Positions 8,947-17,938 of a stretch of DNA of 64,000 bases are shown piece after piece. The position numbers were made by a program, and so were the translations under genes. Origin of the DNA: Rubrivivax sp. A210 (GTDB lineage Bacteria > Pseudomonadota > Gammaproteobacteria > Burkholderiales > Burkholderiaceae_C); NCBI RefSeq assembly GCF_904426505.1, contig NZ_CAJGBN010000012.1:310001-374000 (forward strand), read 5' to 3'. Under the pieces are notes generated by a model that saw nothing but the letters and a program-made list of their open reading frames with translations, was not told the origin of the DNA and did no database searches. The number at the start of each line of letters is the position of its first letter. The stretch's first letter is position 1.

Positions 8947-10158
8947 TCAGGCGCCGCGGCCTGCCTTGTCGGCGGGCAGGAAGAGCGCCTGCAGGTCTGA
9001 CAGGAAATCGAAGCCGCGCACCGTGGGCCGCAGCTGCCGCCCGTCGCGCTCGACCAGGCCGCGCTGCTCGGCCGTGGCCAGGGCGCGCTCCAGGGCCGAC
9101 AGCGGCAGGCCGGTGCGCTGCAGGTAGTCGTCGAGCGCGAAGCCCTCTTTCAACCGCAGCGCGCCCAGCATGTACTCGAAGGGCAGGTCGCGCCGCGCCA
9201 CTTCGTGCTCGTTGCTCACCGCGCGCCCGGCCAGGGCCTCGCGCATATAGGCCGCCGGCTCGCGCCAGCGCACCTGGCGCAGCACGCGGTGCGGAAAGCT
9301 CAGCTTGCCGTGGGCGCCGGCGCCGATGCCGAGGTAGTCGCCGAACTGCCAGTAGTTGAGGTTGTGGTGGCAGCGGTGGCCGGGCCGCGCGAAGGCCGAA
9401 ACCTCGTAGCGCTGCAGGCCGGCGGCAGCAGTGCGCGCGGCGATCAGGTCCAGCATCTCGCTGGCGAGGTCGTCGTCGGGCAGCGCGGGCGGCTGCACGG
9501 CGAACTGGGTGTTGGGCTCTACCGTCAGGTGGTAGATCGACAGATGCGGCGGTGCATAGGCCAGGGCCGCGTCGAGGTCGGCCGCCAGCGCGTCCAGCGT
9601 CTGGCCGGGCAGCGCGTACATCAGGTCGATGTTGAAGGTCTCGAAGGCGGCTGCGGCCTCCTCCACCGCGGCGCGTGCCTGGGCGGCGTCGTGGACGCGG
9701 CCGATGCGCGCCAGCGCCGCATCGTCAAAGCTTTGCACGCCCACCGACAGCCGCGTCACGCCGGCAGCGCGGAAGGCACGGAAGCGCTCGCGTTCGAAGG
9801 TGCCGGGGTTGGCCTCGAGCGTGATCTCGGCGCCGGGCTCCAGCGGCAGGCGGGCGCGGATGTCGGCCAGCAGGCGGTCGATGGCCGCCGGCGAGAACAG
9901 GCTGGGCGTGCCGCCGCCGATGAAGACGCTCACCACCCGGCGGCCCCACACCAGCGGCAGCGCCACTTCGAGATCGGCGCACAGCGCATCGAGGTAGCGC
10001 GCCTCGGGCACCTCGCCCCGCCCCTCGTGCGAATTGAAGTCGCAATAGGGGCACTTCTTCAGGCACCAGGGCAGGTGTACATAAAGCGCCAGCGGCGGCA
10101 GCGCGCCGAGCTGCAGCGTGCCCGGGCGCAGGAAGTGGGCCGCGGCGTCGGCGCTCAC
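8947..10158 (-). CDS. hemW: Haem chaperone HemW (radical SAM)
   Basis: 403-residue radical-SAM protein formerly called coproporphyrinogen III oxidase-like. HemW proteins bind haem and a [4Fe-4S] cluster and deliver haem to respiratory enzymes. The cluster motif is C32-LKK-C36-PY-C39, preceded by YVHLPW. GGGTPS and the C-terminal HemN domain (FEYMLGALRLKEGF) follow. The extra cysteine before the motif found in true HemN is not seen. I placed the start at GTG 10158, overlapping the rdgB stop by 4 nt (GTGA); an in-frame GTG at 10167 would add three residues. Order rph-rdgB-hemW is standard in this group. Confidence 0.94.
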   Translation of the reverse strand: MSADAAAHFLRPGTLQLGALPPLALYVHLPWCLKKCPYCDFNSHEGRGEVPEARYLDALCADLEVALPLVWGRRVVSVFIGGGTPSLFSPAAIDRLLADIRARLPLEPGAEITLEANPGTFERERFRAFRAAGVTRLSVGVQSFDDAALARIGRVHDAAQARAAVEEAAAAFETFNIDLMYALPGQTLDALAADLDAALAYAPPHLSIYHLTVEPNTQFAVQPPALPDDDLASEMLDLIAARTAAAGLQRYEVSAFARPGHRCHHNLNYWQFGDYLGIGAGAHGKLSFPHRVLRQVRWREPAAYMREALAGRAVSNEHEVARRDLPFEYMLGALRLKEGFALDDYLQRTGLPLSALERALATAEQRGLVERDGRQLRPTVRGFDFLSDLQALFLPADKAGRGA

Positions 10159-10781
10159 AGCAGCCACACGTCCCGCAACAGCGGCAACAACTGGGCCATC
10201 GCCTGGGCGCGGTGGCTGTGGGCGTTCTTCTGCGCCGCGTCCAGCTCGGCCACGGTGTGGCCCAGGGCCGGGATGTGCATCAGCGGGTCGTAACCGAAGC
10301 CCTGGACGCCGCGCGCCCGGTTCAGGATTTCGCCCTGCCAGCGCCCGGTGGCCACCAGGGGTTGCGGGTCGTCGGCCCGGCGCACGGCCACCAGGGTGCT
10401 GACGAAGTGGGCGCGGCGGTCGGCCACGCCGTCCAGCCGCTGCAGCAGCAGCGCGTTGTTGGCGGCGTCCTGGGCCTGGCGCTGGGCCTCGCGGTCAGCC
10501 GTGGCGGCCACGAGCGGCGCAAAGTGGGCCGAGATCACGCCCGGTGCGCCACCCAGCGCGTCGACGCAGAGGCCGGAATCGTCGGCGATGGCGGCGCAGC
10601 CCGAGGCTGCCGCCGCGTGGCGCGCCTTGGCCAGGGCGTTTTCGATGAAGGTGAGGTGGGGCTCTTCGGCCTCGCTGATGCCGAGTTCGCGCTGCGAGAC
10701 AACGTCCACGCCCAGCCCGGCCAGCAGGGCGCGCAGCTCGACGACCTTCTTCTGGTTGTTGGAGGCCAGCACCAGGCGCAT
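10155..10781 (-). CDS. rdgB: XTP/dITP diphosphatase
   Basis: Hydrolyses non-canonical purine nucleoside triphosphates (dITP, XTP) to monophosphates, cleaning the nucleotide pool. 208 residues. The family signature SNNQKKVVELRALL lies at the N-terminus, EEPHLTFIENALAKARHAA and ADDSGLCVDALGG follow, and GYDPL near the C-terminus completes the Ham1/Maf-like fold. The start ATG 10781 overlaps the rph stop by one base (TGATG), so the three genes rph-rdgB-hemW are read as one coupled message. Confidence 0.95.
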   Translation of the reverse strand: MRLVLASNNQKKVVELRALLAGLGVDVVSQRELGISEAEEPHLTFIENALAKARHAAAASGCAAIADDSGLCVDALGGAPGVISAHFAPLVAATADREAQRQAQDAANNALLLQRLDGVADRRAHFVSTLVAVRRADDPQPLVATGRWQGEILNRARGVQGFGYDPLMHIPALGHTVAELDAAQKNAHSHRAQAMAQLLPLLRDVWLL

Positions 10782-11521
10782 CAGGCCGGCCCTGTCCCAA
10801 GCCCCAGCACGCGGCGCTGAAGCGCCAGCAACTCGCTGATGCCCTGGTCGGCCAGCGCCAGCAGCGCGTCCATCTCGGCGCGGCTGAAGGGCGCGCCCTC
10901 GGCCGTGCCCTGCACCTCGACAAAGCCGCCGCGGCCGGTCATGACCACGTTCATGTCGGTGTCGCAGGCCGAGTCCTCGGTGTATTCCAGGTCCAGCAGC
11001 GGCGTGCCCTCGACCACGCCCACCGAGACCGCGGCGACGAAGTCGCGGATGGGGCTGGCCTTGAGCCTGCCTTGGGCCATGAGCCAGCTCACGGCATCGT
11101 GGGCCGCGACGAAGGCGCCGGTGATGGCCGCGGTGCGCGTGCCGCCGTCGGCCTGCAACACGTCGCAATCGAGTTGAATCGTGCGCTCGCCCAGGGCCGA
11201 GAGGTCGAACACGCTGCGCAGGCTGCGGCCTATCAGGCGCTGAATCTCCTGCGTGCGACCGCTCTGCTTGCCCTTGGCCGCCTCGCGGTCGCTGCGCGTG
11301 TGCGTGCTGCGCGGCAGCATGCCGTATTCGGCCGTCACCCAGCCCTGGCCGCTGCCGCGCTTGTGCGGCGGCACGCGCTCCTCGACCGAGGCGTTGCACA
11401 GCACCTGGGTGTCGCCGAAGCACACCAGCACCGAGCCCTCGGCATGGCGGGTATAGCCCCGCTGCAGCGTCACCGGGCGCAGCGCGGCGGCGGCACGGCC
11501 GGCGGATCGTTGGAAGCTCAT
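10781..11521 (-). CDS. rph: Ribonuclease PH
   Basis: Phosphate-dependent 3'-5' exonuclease that trims tRNA 3' ends. 246 residues, full length, with [27 protein letters not shown] (the phosphate-binding region) and [20 protein letters not shown] intact. ATG 11521 (MSFQRSAGR) is preferred over the upstream ATG 11548: an AAGGA ribosome site lies 8-9 nt before it and family members begin just ahead of the RPVTLQRGY segment. It is the first gene of the rph-rdgB-hemW operon, separated from the upstream phosphatase gene by a strong terminator. Confidence 0.95.
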   Translation of the reverse strand: MSFQRSAGRAAAALRPVTLQRGYTRHAEGSVLVCFGDTQVLCNASVEERVPPHKRGSGQGWVTAEYGMLPRSTHTRSDREAAKGKQSGRTQEIQRLIGRSLRSVFDLSALGERTIQLDCDVLQADGGTRTAAITGAFVAAHDAVSWLMAQGRLKASPIRDFVAAVSVGVVEGTPLLDLEYTEDSACDTDMNVVMTGRGGFVEVQGTAEGAPFSRAEMDALLALADQGISELLALQRRVLGLGTGPA

Positions 11522-11550
11522 CGGGTGAATCCTTGCAATGGACGTCATGA

Positions 11551-11580
11551 AAGTAAAAGCGGCCGGCGAGCGCCGGCCGC
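11551..11580 (-). terminator. Rho-independent terminator after PP2C gene
   Basis: On the reverse strand a perfect 10-bp G+C-rich stem (11559-11568 with 11571-11580) is followed by TTTTACTT. It lies 33 nt beyond the phosphatase stop and 30 nt before the rph start, so it isolates the kinase/phosphatase operon from rph. Confidence 0.85.
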
Positions 11581-11612
11581 GGAATGCCTCGCGGCAGCGC
11601 CTCAGCGGCGCA

Positions 11613-12530
11613 TCAACGACGCCGGGAGGAACTGCGCTTGATCGCCTCGTTGATCTCGCGGATCGAACGCTCGATCTCGGCGTCGTCGAGATCGTCGCCG
11701 GCGGCGTCGGCCAGGTTGGCCTGGATGGTGGAGGCGAAGACCTCGTCGCCCAGCGACGTGGTGGAGACGCCGCTCTGGCTGTCGGTATCTTCGGTGCCTT
11801 CCCACTCGACCGTCAGCACGGTGACGTTGTCGCTTTTCTCGCCGGCCACACGCAACGCACGCTCGACCAGTTCGGGCACGCCGTCGGCGATCGAGTAATT
11901 GGCCAGCACCTCGGTGATCACGGCGTCGCTGAGGCTGCCCCAGAGGCCGTCCGAGCACAGCATCACGCGGTCGCCCGGATGCAGGGTCAGCGGGCCGGCG
12001 GTGTCGACCACCGGCTTGCCCGGGCTGCCCAGGCAGGTGAAGAGCACGTTGCGGTTGACGCGGTCGCCCAAGGGCACCACCTGCGACAGCGTCTCCTGCA
12101 ACTCGGAATAAGAATGGTCGCGCGTGCGCGCCACCAGCTTGTCGCCGCGCACCAGGTACAGGCGCGAATCGCCGCAGTGAGCCCAGTAGGCCGAGTTGCC
12201 CTGCAGCAGGCAGGCCACGACCGTGGTGCGCGGCGTGTCGATGATGCCGCGCTCGGTGGCATAGCGCAGCAATTGGTGGTGGCCGCTCATGATGGCCTCT
12301 TGCAGGAAGCGCAGCGGATCGTCCAGGCGCGGCTTGGCCGAACGCTGGAACATCGCCGCCAGCGTCTGCAGCGCCAGCTGCGAGGCAACCTCGCCCTCGG
12401 GATGGCCGCCCATGCCGTCGGCCAGCGCAAACAGGCCCGCGTCCCGCGTGTAGCAATAGCCCATGCGATCTTCGTTCTTCTCTCGGCCACCCTTGCGGCT
12501 GACCTGGTAGACGGAAAACTTCATGGTCAT
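11613..12530 (-). CDS. PP2C-type Ser/Thr protein phosphatase
   Basis: 305-residue metal-dependent phosphatase. Metal-binding motifs are visible: KNEDR near residue 20, [23 protein letters not shown] and [11 protein letters not shown], with [11 protein letters not shown] completing the fold. After the catalytic domain (~240) comes a ~60-residue acidic tail ending in an Arg/Ser-rich stretch. No membrane segment. It lies 49 nt downstream of the Ser/Thr kinase gene on the same strand, so it is probably the phosphatase that reverses that kinase. An internal start MKFSVYQ, two codons later, is equally possible. Substrates are unknown. Confidence 0.92.
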   Translation of the reverse strand: MTMKFSVYQVSRKGGREKNEDRMGYCYTRDAGLFALADGMGGHPEGEVASQLALQTLAAMFQRSAKPRLDDPLRFLQEAIMSGHHQLLRYATERGIIDTPRTTVVACLLQGNSAYWAHCGDSRLYLVRGDKLVARTRDHSYSELQETLSQVVPLGDRVNRNVLFTCLGSPGKPVVDTAGPLTLHPGDRVMLCSDGLWGSLSDAVITEVLANYSIADGVPELVERALRVAGEKSDNVTVLTVEWEGTEDTDSQSGVSTTSLGDEVFASTIQANLADAAGDDLDDAEIERSIREINEAIKRSSSRRR

Positions 12531-12579
12531 ACGGCTGGGCGCTCGGCCTGCGCAGTCAGGCCGGACAGGTCGGCGGGGC

Positions 12580-13548
12580 TCAAGTCTTGGCCCCCGTCTT
12601 CAGGGTCTCGAGCTGCAGCTTGAGGCGTTCACCGAAACTCAGCTTGGTGTAGCGGCGCTCGGTCTCGCGCGCCAGTTCCTTCTGCAGCGCGAACACGCTC
12701 TGGGGGCGCGACAGCGGGTCGAGCGACATGCACCACTCGGTGACCTCGATCAGGTTGTCGGAGTAGATGTTGCGCAGGCGCGAGAGGCTCAGCGCCAGGC
12801 GGTCCTTCTCGTTGCGCTGCGGCGCGTCGTTCGGCGGATAGCCCTGCATGCAGGCGTAGATGCAGGCGCCGATGGCGTAGATGTCGGTCCAGGGGCCCAG
12901 CGTGCCGTCACGCCGGTACATCTCGGGCGCGGCGAAACCCGGCGTGTACATCGGGCGGATGAAATTGCCCTCCTTGCTCAGCACCTCGCGTGCGGCGCCG
13001 AAATCGAGCATCACCGCCTTGTTGTCGTTGGTGATGAAGATGTTGGCCGGCTTGATGTCCAGGTGCAGCATCTTGTGCTGGTGCACGATGCGCAATCCGC
13101 GCAGGATCTCGTCGAAGAGGCTGCGTATGGTGCTTTCGCGAAACACCTTGTCACGCTTGAGATCGCGCGCCGTGACGATGAAATCCTGCAGGGTGTCGCC
13201 CTGCAGGTAATTCATCACCATGTAGACGGTTTCGTTCTCGCGGAAGAAGTTGAGAACGCTTACCACGCTGGGGTGGCTGATCTGGGCCAGCGAACGGCCT
13301 TCCTCGAAGAAGCTCTTGAGGCCCAGCCGGTACAGCGGCTGCTTGTCGGGCTTGACGCGCGGCGTCAGCTCACCGGGCGAGCGCTCGGCCAGCGAGGCGG
13401 GCAGGTATTCCTTGATGGCCACCAGTTGCTGGCCCTCGCCCTCGGCGAGGTAGACGACGCCGAAGCCGCCCGCGGCCAGCTTCTTGACGATCGAGTAGCC
13501 CCCCACCACGGTGCCGGACGGCAACGGTGCGGGTTTGGGCTTTGACAT
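12580..13548 (-). CDS. Hanks-type Ser/Thr protein kinase
   Basis: 322-residue soluble eukaryotic-like kinase. Visible elements: Gly loop AAGGFGVVYLA (25-35), ATP-orienting Lys46 in VAIKEYLP, catalytic loop HLDIKPAN (Asp164; the usual HRD is HLD) and DFGAAREVL (182-190). There is no transmembrane helix or PASTA repeat, and the ~50 C-terminal residues after the kinase core are helical and basic. Because the Arg of HRD is replaced, activation-loop phosphorylation may not be required. It pairs with the PP2C phosphatase downstream and is divergent from yicC over 33 bp. Confidence 0.93.
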   Translation of the reverse strand: MSKPKPAPLPSGTVVGGYSIVKKLAAGGFGVVYLAEGEGQQLVAIKEYLPASLAERSPGELTPRVKPDKQPLYRLGLKSFFEEGRSLAQISHPSVVSVLNFFRENETVYMVMNYLQGDTLQDFIVTARDLKRDKVFRESTIRSLFDEILRGLRIVHQHKMLHLDIKPANIFITNDNKAVMLDFGAAREVLSKEGNFIRPMYTPGFAAPEMYRRDGTLGPWTDIYAIGACIYACMQGYPPNDAPQRNEKDRLALSLSRLRNIYSDNLIEVTEWCMSLDPLSRPQSVFALQKELARETERRYTKLSFGERLKLQLETLKTGAKT

Positions 13549-13581
13549 AATCGACGACTGCTTCTATGGGGCGCGAGCGCA

Positions 13582-14475
13582 ATGGCGGTTTATAGCATGA
13601 CGGGGTACGCCAACGCGGCCTCGGAACTGGGTGGCGCAGCCACCGTGACGGTGGAGGTGCGCTCGGTCAACGGCCGCTTTCTGGACTTGGCCCTGCGCCT
13701 GCCCGACGAGTTGCGCGGCCTCGAGCCGGCGCTGCGCGAACTGCTCACCGCCGCCTGCAAGCGCGGCAAGATCGAGTTGCGGGTGGCCACCAGCCGCGAG
13801 GCCGAAGGCGGTCTGCAGCCGCCCACCGACGAACAGCTCGACCGCCTGGCGCGGGCCCAGGCCGCGGTGCGCAGGTGGCTGCCCCAGGCCGGCCCCATCA
13901 GCGTCAACGAGGCCCTGCACTGGTGCCGCGGCGGCACCAGTGTCGAACCGATGGACGCACCAGCCCTGGCCGCGGCGCGCAAGTGCATCGAGGGCTTGCG
14001 CGAAGCGCGCGCCCGCGAAGGCGAGCGCCTGGCGGCGATGCTGCGCGAGCGGCTGGCGCTGCTGCGCCAGCTGGCGCAGAAGGCCGAGCCGCTGGTGGGT
14101 GCCGTCGTGCAGCGCCAGCAGGCGCGCTTTCTCGAGCGCTGGGACGAGGCCCTGGCCAGCGCCGGCGGCGGCCCGGCCGAACCGGGCCTGCGCGAACGTG
14201 CCCACGAGCGCGCACTGGCCGAAGCCGCGGCCTACGCCATCCGCATCGATGTCGCAGAGGAGCTGAGCCGTCTGGCCTCGCACCTGGAGGAAATCGAACG
14301 CCTGCTCACGGCCGGCGGCGAACTCGGCAAGCGGCTCGAGTTCCTGATCCAGGAACTGCAGCGCGAGGCCAACACGCTGGGCAGCAAGTCGGCCGCGCTG
14401 GAGCTGACAGCGCTGTCGGTGGAGATGAAGGTTGCCATCGAGCAGATGCGCGAGCAGGTGCAGAACATCGAGTAA
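13582..14475 (+). CDS. yicC: YicC/YloC family endoribonuclease
   Basis: 297-residue protein of the YicC family, linked to RNA turnover (YicC/YloC proteins cleave RNA). The diagnostic N-terminus MAVYSMTGYA and the C-terminal ELQREANTLGSKSA-ALELT-MKVAIEQMREQVQNIE helices are intact. In most Burkholderiales the next gene is gmk; here it is a copper ATPase on the other strand, so the usual neighbour is missing. No T-rich terminator stands out in the 68-nt convergent gap. Confidence 0.94.
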   Translation: MAVYSMTGYANAASELGGAATVTVEVRSVNGRFLDLALRLPDELRGLEPALRELLTAACKRGKIELRVATSREAEGGLQPPTDEQLDRLARAQAAVRRWLPQAGPISVNEALHWCRGGTSVEPMDAPALAAARKCIEGLREARAREGERLAAMLRERLALLRQLAQKAEPLVGAVVQRQQARFLERWDEALASAGGGPAEPGLRERAHERALAEAAAYAIRIDVAEELSRLASHLEEIERLLTAGGELGKRLEFLIQELQREANTLGSKSAALELTALSVEMKVAIEQMREQVQNIE

Positions 14476-14543
14476 GTGCCCTGGCCTGCGGTCGAAAAGC
14501 TGCCCCCGCACGCAAGCCCGGCCCGAAGAGGGCGAGTTGGACT

Positions 14544-16823
14544 TTATGACTCGAGGCGACCCGTGCGCAGCCGCAGCGCATTGGCAATGACGCTCACCGA
14601 CGACAAGGCCATCGCGGCAGCCGCCACCTGCGGCGACAGCAGCACGCCGAAGAACGGATATAGCAGCCCGGCCGCGAGAGGGATGCCGGCCACGTTGTAG
14701 GCGAAGGACAGGAACAGGTTCTGGCGGATGTTGCGCATCGTCGCCCGCGACAATTGGCGGGCCCGGACGATGCCCATCAGGTCGCCGCGCAATAGCGTCA
14801 CGCCGGCGCTCTCCATCGCCACATCGGTGCCGCCGCCCATGGCAATGCCCACATCGGCAGCCGCCAGGCCCGGCGCATCGTTGACGCCATCGCCAGCCAT
14901 GGCCACGACACGGCCTTCCGCCTGCAAGCGCTTGACCACGGCGGCCTTGTCCTGGGGCAGGGCCTCGGCGACGACCTCGTCGATGCCCAGTTCGCGCCCG
15001 ACGGCCTCGGCGGTCGTGCGGCCATTCCCCGTCAGCATCACGAGCCGGATGCCGGCCTGGCGCAGTTGGGCCAGCGCCGGCCCGGTGCTGCGTTTCACGG
15101 GGTCGGCAATGGCCACGTAGCCCGCCAGGCGGCCGCCGATGGCGACGAAGATGACCGAATCGCCCCGGGCGCGCCGGGATTCAGCCGCAGACTGCAAGGC
15201 TGCCACTGGGATGTCCAGTTCGGCCAGGAAGGCGCCGCTTCCACAGGCCACACGGACGCCGCCGACGACCCCGACGACGCCCTTGCCGACCGGGGATTCG
15301 AAATCGGCTACCGGCAGCAGTTCGAGTCCGCGCCTGAGCGCTTCCTCAACGATGGCCGCCGCCAGCGGATGTTCACTGGCGCGCTCGACGCTGGCCAGGT
15401 GCTGCAGCAGGTCCGCGGCATCGAAGCCGCCCGCGGGCACCGCCTCGACCACCTTGGGTTTGCCTTCGGTCAGCGTGCCGGTCTTGTCGACGAGCAGGGT
15501 ATCGACCTTCTCCATGCACTCCAGCGCCTCGGCGTCGCGGATGAGCACGCCGCCTCGCGCAGCGCGACCGACGCCCACGATGATGGACGCTGGCGTGGCC
15601 AGACCCAGGGCGCAGGGACAGGCAATGATGAGCACCGCCACCGCGGCGAAGAGCGCGTGGGACGCGGACGGGCTGGGGCCCCAGACCAGCCAGGCCATGA
15701 AGGTCAGCGCGGCCACGGCGATGACCACCGGCACGAACCAGCCGGCCACCTGGTCGGCCATGCGCTGGATGGGCGCACGGCTGCGCTGCGCGGTGGCCAC
15801 CATGTCGACAATGCGGGACAGCAAGGTGTCGGCGCCCACCCTTTCGGCGCGCATCACGAAGCTCCCGGCCTGGTTGAGCGTGCCGGCCGTCACCCGGCTG
15901 GCCACCGTCTTGGCCACCGGCATCGGCTCGCCAGTGACCAGCGATTCATCGACGGTGCCGCGCCCTTCGGTGAGTTCCCCGTCCACCGGAACCTTCTCGC
16001 CGGGCCGCACGCGCAAGCGGTCGCCGACCTGCAGGCTGTCCAGGGGCACGGTCTCGTCCGAACCATCGGCCTTCAGGCGCACTGCCGTCTTGGGCACCAG
16101 TTCCAGCAAGGCCCGGATGGCGCCAGAAGTCTTCTCGCGCGCTCGCAGTTCCAGCACCTGGCCAAGCAGGACCAGCAGGGTGATGACGGCTGCCGCCTCG
16201 AAGTAGACCGCCACCGCGCCGTCTGCCAGCTGAAAGGCTGCGGGAAAGGCCTGCGGCACCAGGGTTGCGACGAGACTGTAGGACCAGGCCACCCCGGTGC
16301 CGAGCGCAACCAGGCTGAACATGTTGAGGCTGAGGTTTCGCACCGAGGCCACGGCGCGCACGAAGAAGGGCCAGCCGGCCCACCCCACGACCGGCGTGGC
16401 CAGTGCGAGTTGCACCCAGTTTGAAAGCTGCGGGGCGATGAACCGGTGCAAGCCCAGCAGGTGGGAGCCCATCTCGAGCGCAAAGACAGGGGCGGTGAAC
16501 ATGAGGGCCAACCAGAAGCGTCGGCTCATGTCGCGCAACTCCGCGCTGCCGCCCGGCTCGGCGGCGGCCAGCACCGGCTCCAGCGCCATGCCGCAAATGG
16601 GGCAGTTGCCGGGCCCCGCCTGCCGCACCTGCGGGTGCATCGGGCAGGTGTATTCGGTGGTCTCGCCGCCGGTCACGGCCGGCTTGGGATTGCCCTCGGC
16701 AGTGGCATGCGAATGGGCGCCGTGGTGGGCGCCGTGGTCGTGATGGCATCCGGCGGCTGGCGCTGCGCCAGCACGCTCTTGATGTTGAGGCGGGTTCGTG
16801 GTCAGCGCGGATTTCATGGGCAT
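14544..16823 (-). CDS. copA: Copper-exporting P1B-type ATPase
   Basis: 759-residue metal pump. The N-terminus is His-rich ([14 protein letters not shown], 26-39) and carries a heavy-metal-binding HMBD unit (YTCPMHPQ...[10 protein letters not shown], 58-83) instead of the classical HMA domain. Eight predicted membrane helices, the CPC transport motif (402-404), TGEP (297-300), the phosphorylated Asp446 in DKTGT, SEHPL and GDGVNDAP are present. CPC-type with this operator indicates Cu(I) or Ag(I) export. GGAGA sits 6 nt before ATG 16823. The divergent cueR and the operator at 16848-16879 make metal induction very likely. Confidence 0.93.
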   Translation of the reverse strand: MPMKSALTTNPPQHQERAGAAPAAGCHHDHGAHHGAHSHATAEGNPKPAVTGGETTEYTCPMHPQVRQAGPGNCPICGMALEPVLAAAEPGGSAELRDMSRRFWLALMFTAPVFALEMGSHLLGLHRFIAPQLSNWVQLALATPVVGWAGWPFFVRAVASVRNLSLNMFSLVALGTGVAWSYSLVATLVPQAFPAAFQLADGAVAVYFEAAAVITLLVLLGQVLELRAREKTSGAIRALLELVPKTAVRLKADGSDETVPLDSLQVGDRLRVRPGEKVPVDGELTEGRGTVDESLVTGEPMPVAKTVASRVTAGTLNQAGSFVMRAERVGADTLLSRIVDMVATAQRSRAPIQRMADQVAGWFVPVVIAVAALTFMAWLVWGPSPSASHALFAAVAVLIIACPCALGLATPASIIVGVGRAARGGVLIRDAEALECMEKVDTLLVDKTGTLTEGKPKVVEAVPAGGFDAADLLQHLASVERASEHPLAAAIVEEALRRGLELLPVADFESPVGKGVVGVVGGVRVACGSGAFLAELDIPVAALQSAAESRRARGDSVIFVAIGGRLAGYVAIADPVKRSTGPALAQLRQAGIRLVMLTGNGRTTAEAVGRELGIDEVVAEALPQDKAAVVKRLQAEGRVVAMAGDGVNDAPGLAAADVGIAMGGGTDVAMESAGVTLLRGDLMGIVRARQLSRATMRNIRQNLFLSFAYNVAGIPLAAGLLYPFFGVLLSPQVAAAAMALSSVSVIANALRLRTGRLES

Positions 16824-16847
16824 GGCGTTCTCCAGAGCGGTCCGGGA

Positions 16848-16879
16848 ACTTTCGACCTTCCAAAGATGGGAAGGTCAAG
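16848..16879 (-). promoter_or_regulatory. CueR-type operator and copA promoter
   Basis: Reading towards copA: -35 TTGACC (16873-16878), 19-bp spacer, -10 GAAAGT (16848-16853). The spacer holds the dyad ACCTTCC-N7-GGAAGGT (arms 16869-16875 and 16855-16861). An over-long spacer with this dyad is the hallmark of MerR/CueR activation and nearly matches the known E. coli copA promoter element. Confidence 0.88.
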
Positions 16880-17135
16880 CCTTTGGCGAGATCACCCCAA
16901 CTCCCGCGTGGTTCTTGCCAGTGAACGCCTCACCCTGTGTGGGCCCGCAGGCTGTCGGCAAGGGCTGAGTGATGGCCCGGGCGCAGCGGTTGCCGCCCTT
17001 GTCCTGTGCCTGGAAGGTCACCATCGATGGCTCGTGCCAAGCCCGGATCGACAACGACCCTGAGCCCTGACCCGGTGGCATGGCCAAGCACTGACCCCTC
17101 AATCAGCAGGCTTGCAGCCTCCGTAGCGCCCGCGC
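16880..17135. other. Non-coding gap between copA and cueR promoters
   Basis: About 250 bp with no supported gene. Short open frames exist on both strands (for example 16875-17102 reverse), but none shows a metal-chaperone or other known motif, or a ribosome site. Base composition is slightly less G+C-rich than the flanking housekeeping genes. Confidence 0.5.
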
Positions 17136-17166
17136 TTGACACTCGTGTGGCGGGCATGTTCATACT
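17136..17166 (+). promoter_or_regulatory. Predicted cueR promoter
   Basis: TTGACA (17136-17141) is a consensus -35. The best -10 candidates are TTCATA (17159-17164, 17-bp spacing) and CATACT (17161-17166, 19-bp spacing). A GGAGGA ribosome site (17185-17190) follows, 9 nt before ATG 17200. Confidence 0.6.
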
Positions 17167-17199
17167 CGTGCGGGCGAACATTCTGGAGGACTCTGGCCG

Positions 17200-17679
17200 A
17201 TGAACATTGGAGAAGCCTCCAACGCTGCAGGCATCTCGGCGAAGATGATTCGCCACTACGAGGCTGTCGGGCTGATCGCGGCAGCCAGCCGCACGGAAGG
17301 CGGCTACCGCCAGTACGGGGATGCCGGCATACACACGCTGCGCTTCATCCGCCACGCCCGCGACCTGGGCTTCTCGATTGCGGAAATTGGCGAACTCGTG
17401 GGCCTGTGGCAAGACAAACAGCGTCCAAGCCTTCAAGTCAAGGCCTTGGCTGCGGCTCACATTCAGGCCCTTGCAGCCAAGGCCCGGGAACTGCTGGCGA
17501 TGAAGGCCACCTTGGAACACCTGGTGCATGGCTGCCGCGGCGATGATCGCCCGGAATGCCCCATCCTCGAGATCCTGGCCAGCGAGGATTCTGGAACCGA
17601 GCCCACCCATCCAGCGCAAGAGGCGCGCCTCGGCGGCCAGCGTTTGCCTCCTCGGCAGAGCCACCAACGGGGGCGGTGA
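17200..17679 (+). CDS. cueR: MerR-family copper regulator CueR
   Basis: 159-residue metal-sensing activator. The N-terminal winged helix (MNIGEASNAAGISAKMIRHYE) is followed by the dimerisation helix and the metal loop C112-X7-C120. Ser77 and Lys81 are also at the positions seen in monovalent-metal sensors, so Cu(I)/Ag(I)/Au(I) rather than Hg or Zn is predicted. A ~25-residue Pro/Gln/Arg tail after the ILEILA segment is longer than in E. coli CueR. G+C of the gene is nearer 62 % by eye, below its neighbours, suggesting more recent acquisition with copA. Confidence 0.92.
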   Translation: MNIGEASNAAGISAKMIRHYEAVGLIAAASRTEGGYRQYGDAGIHTLRFIRHARDLGFSIAEIGELVGLWQDKQRPSLQVKALAAAHIQALAAKARELLAMKATLEHLVHGCRGDDRPECPILEILASEDSGTEPTHPAQEARLGGQRLPPRQSHQRGR

Positions 17680-17750
17680 GTTCTATCGCCGTGCCGAATC
17701 CGGCCTCTGCCTGAAGCCCACCGCCGGCGCCCGCACCGAATAGCACAGGC

Positions 17751-17788
17751 AAAGAAAAACGGGCCAGCCCTTCTGGAGCTAACCCGTT
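17751..17788 (-). terminator. Terminator of tRNA-Arg
   Basis: On the reverse strand an AACGGG...CCCGTT stem (17783-17788 with 17758-17763), with partial internal pairing, is followed by a T-run (17755-17759). It lies about 18 nt beyond the tRNA 3' end. Confidence 0.8.
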
Positions 17789-17805
17789 GTTCTAGAACGA
17801 TGTTC

Positions 17806-17882
17806 TGGTGCGGCTGGCAGGATTCGAACCCACGACCCCTTGGTTCGTAGCCAAGTACTCTATCCAACTGAGCTACAGCCGC
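17806..17882 (-). tRNA. tRNA-Arg (anticodon ACG)
   Basis: 77 nt including an encoded CCA (17806-17808). The acceptor stem GCGGCTG/CAGCCGC, a D-arm with GCTCAGTTGGATAGAG, the anticodon arm CTTGG-CTACGAA-CCAAG and a T-arm with GGTTCGAATCC are all canonical. It has its own promoter and terminator. Genes acquired next to tRNAs often use them as attachment sites. The copA-cueR block lies beyond its 3' end, but no duplicated tRNA end was found. Confidence 0.97.
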
Positions 17883-17895
17883 ATGGAAGCCCAAC

Positions 17896-17923
17896 ACTAT
17901 AGCACGGCTTGCACGCCTGCCAA
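17896..17923 (-). promoter_or_regulatory. Promoter of tRNA-Arg
   Basis: Reverse strand: -35 TTGGCA (17918-17923), 16-bp spacer, -10 TATAGT (17896-17901), about 14 nt before the tRNA 5' end. This is a near-consensus sigma-70 promoter between the hemY stop and the tRNA. Confidence 0.8.
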
Positions 17924-17938
17924 CTGCCGGACGAAGAA

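Noticed and set aside
10159..10167. GTG 10167 as hemW start
   Set aside because: It adds only three residues and loses the 4-nt stop-start overlap with rdgB that its neighbours share.
16875..17102. 75-residue reverse open frame in the copA-cueR gap, considered as a copper chaperone
   Set aside because: No MxCxxC metal motif, no ribosome site, and it runs into the copA promoter.
17806..17882. tRNA-Arg as an attachment site for the copA-cueR block
   Set aside because: No copy of the tRNA 3' end was found near the far edge (around 14480-14544) and no integrase is present.
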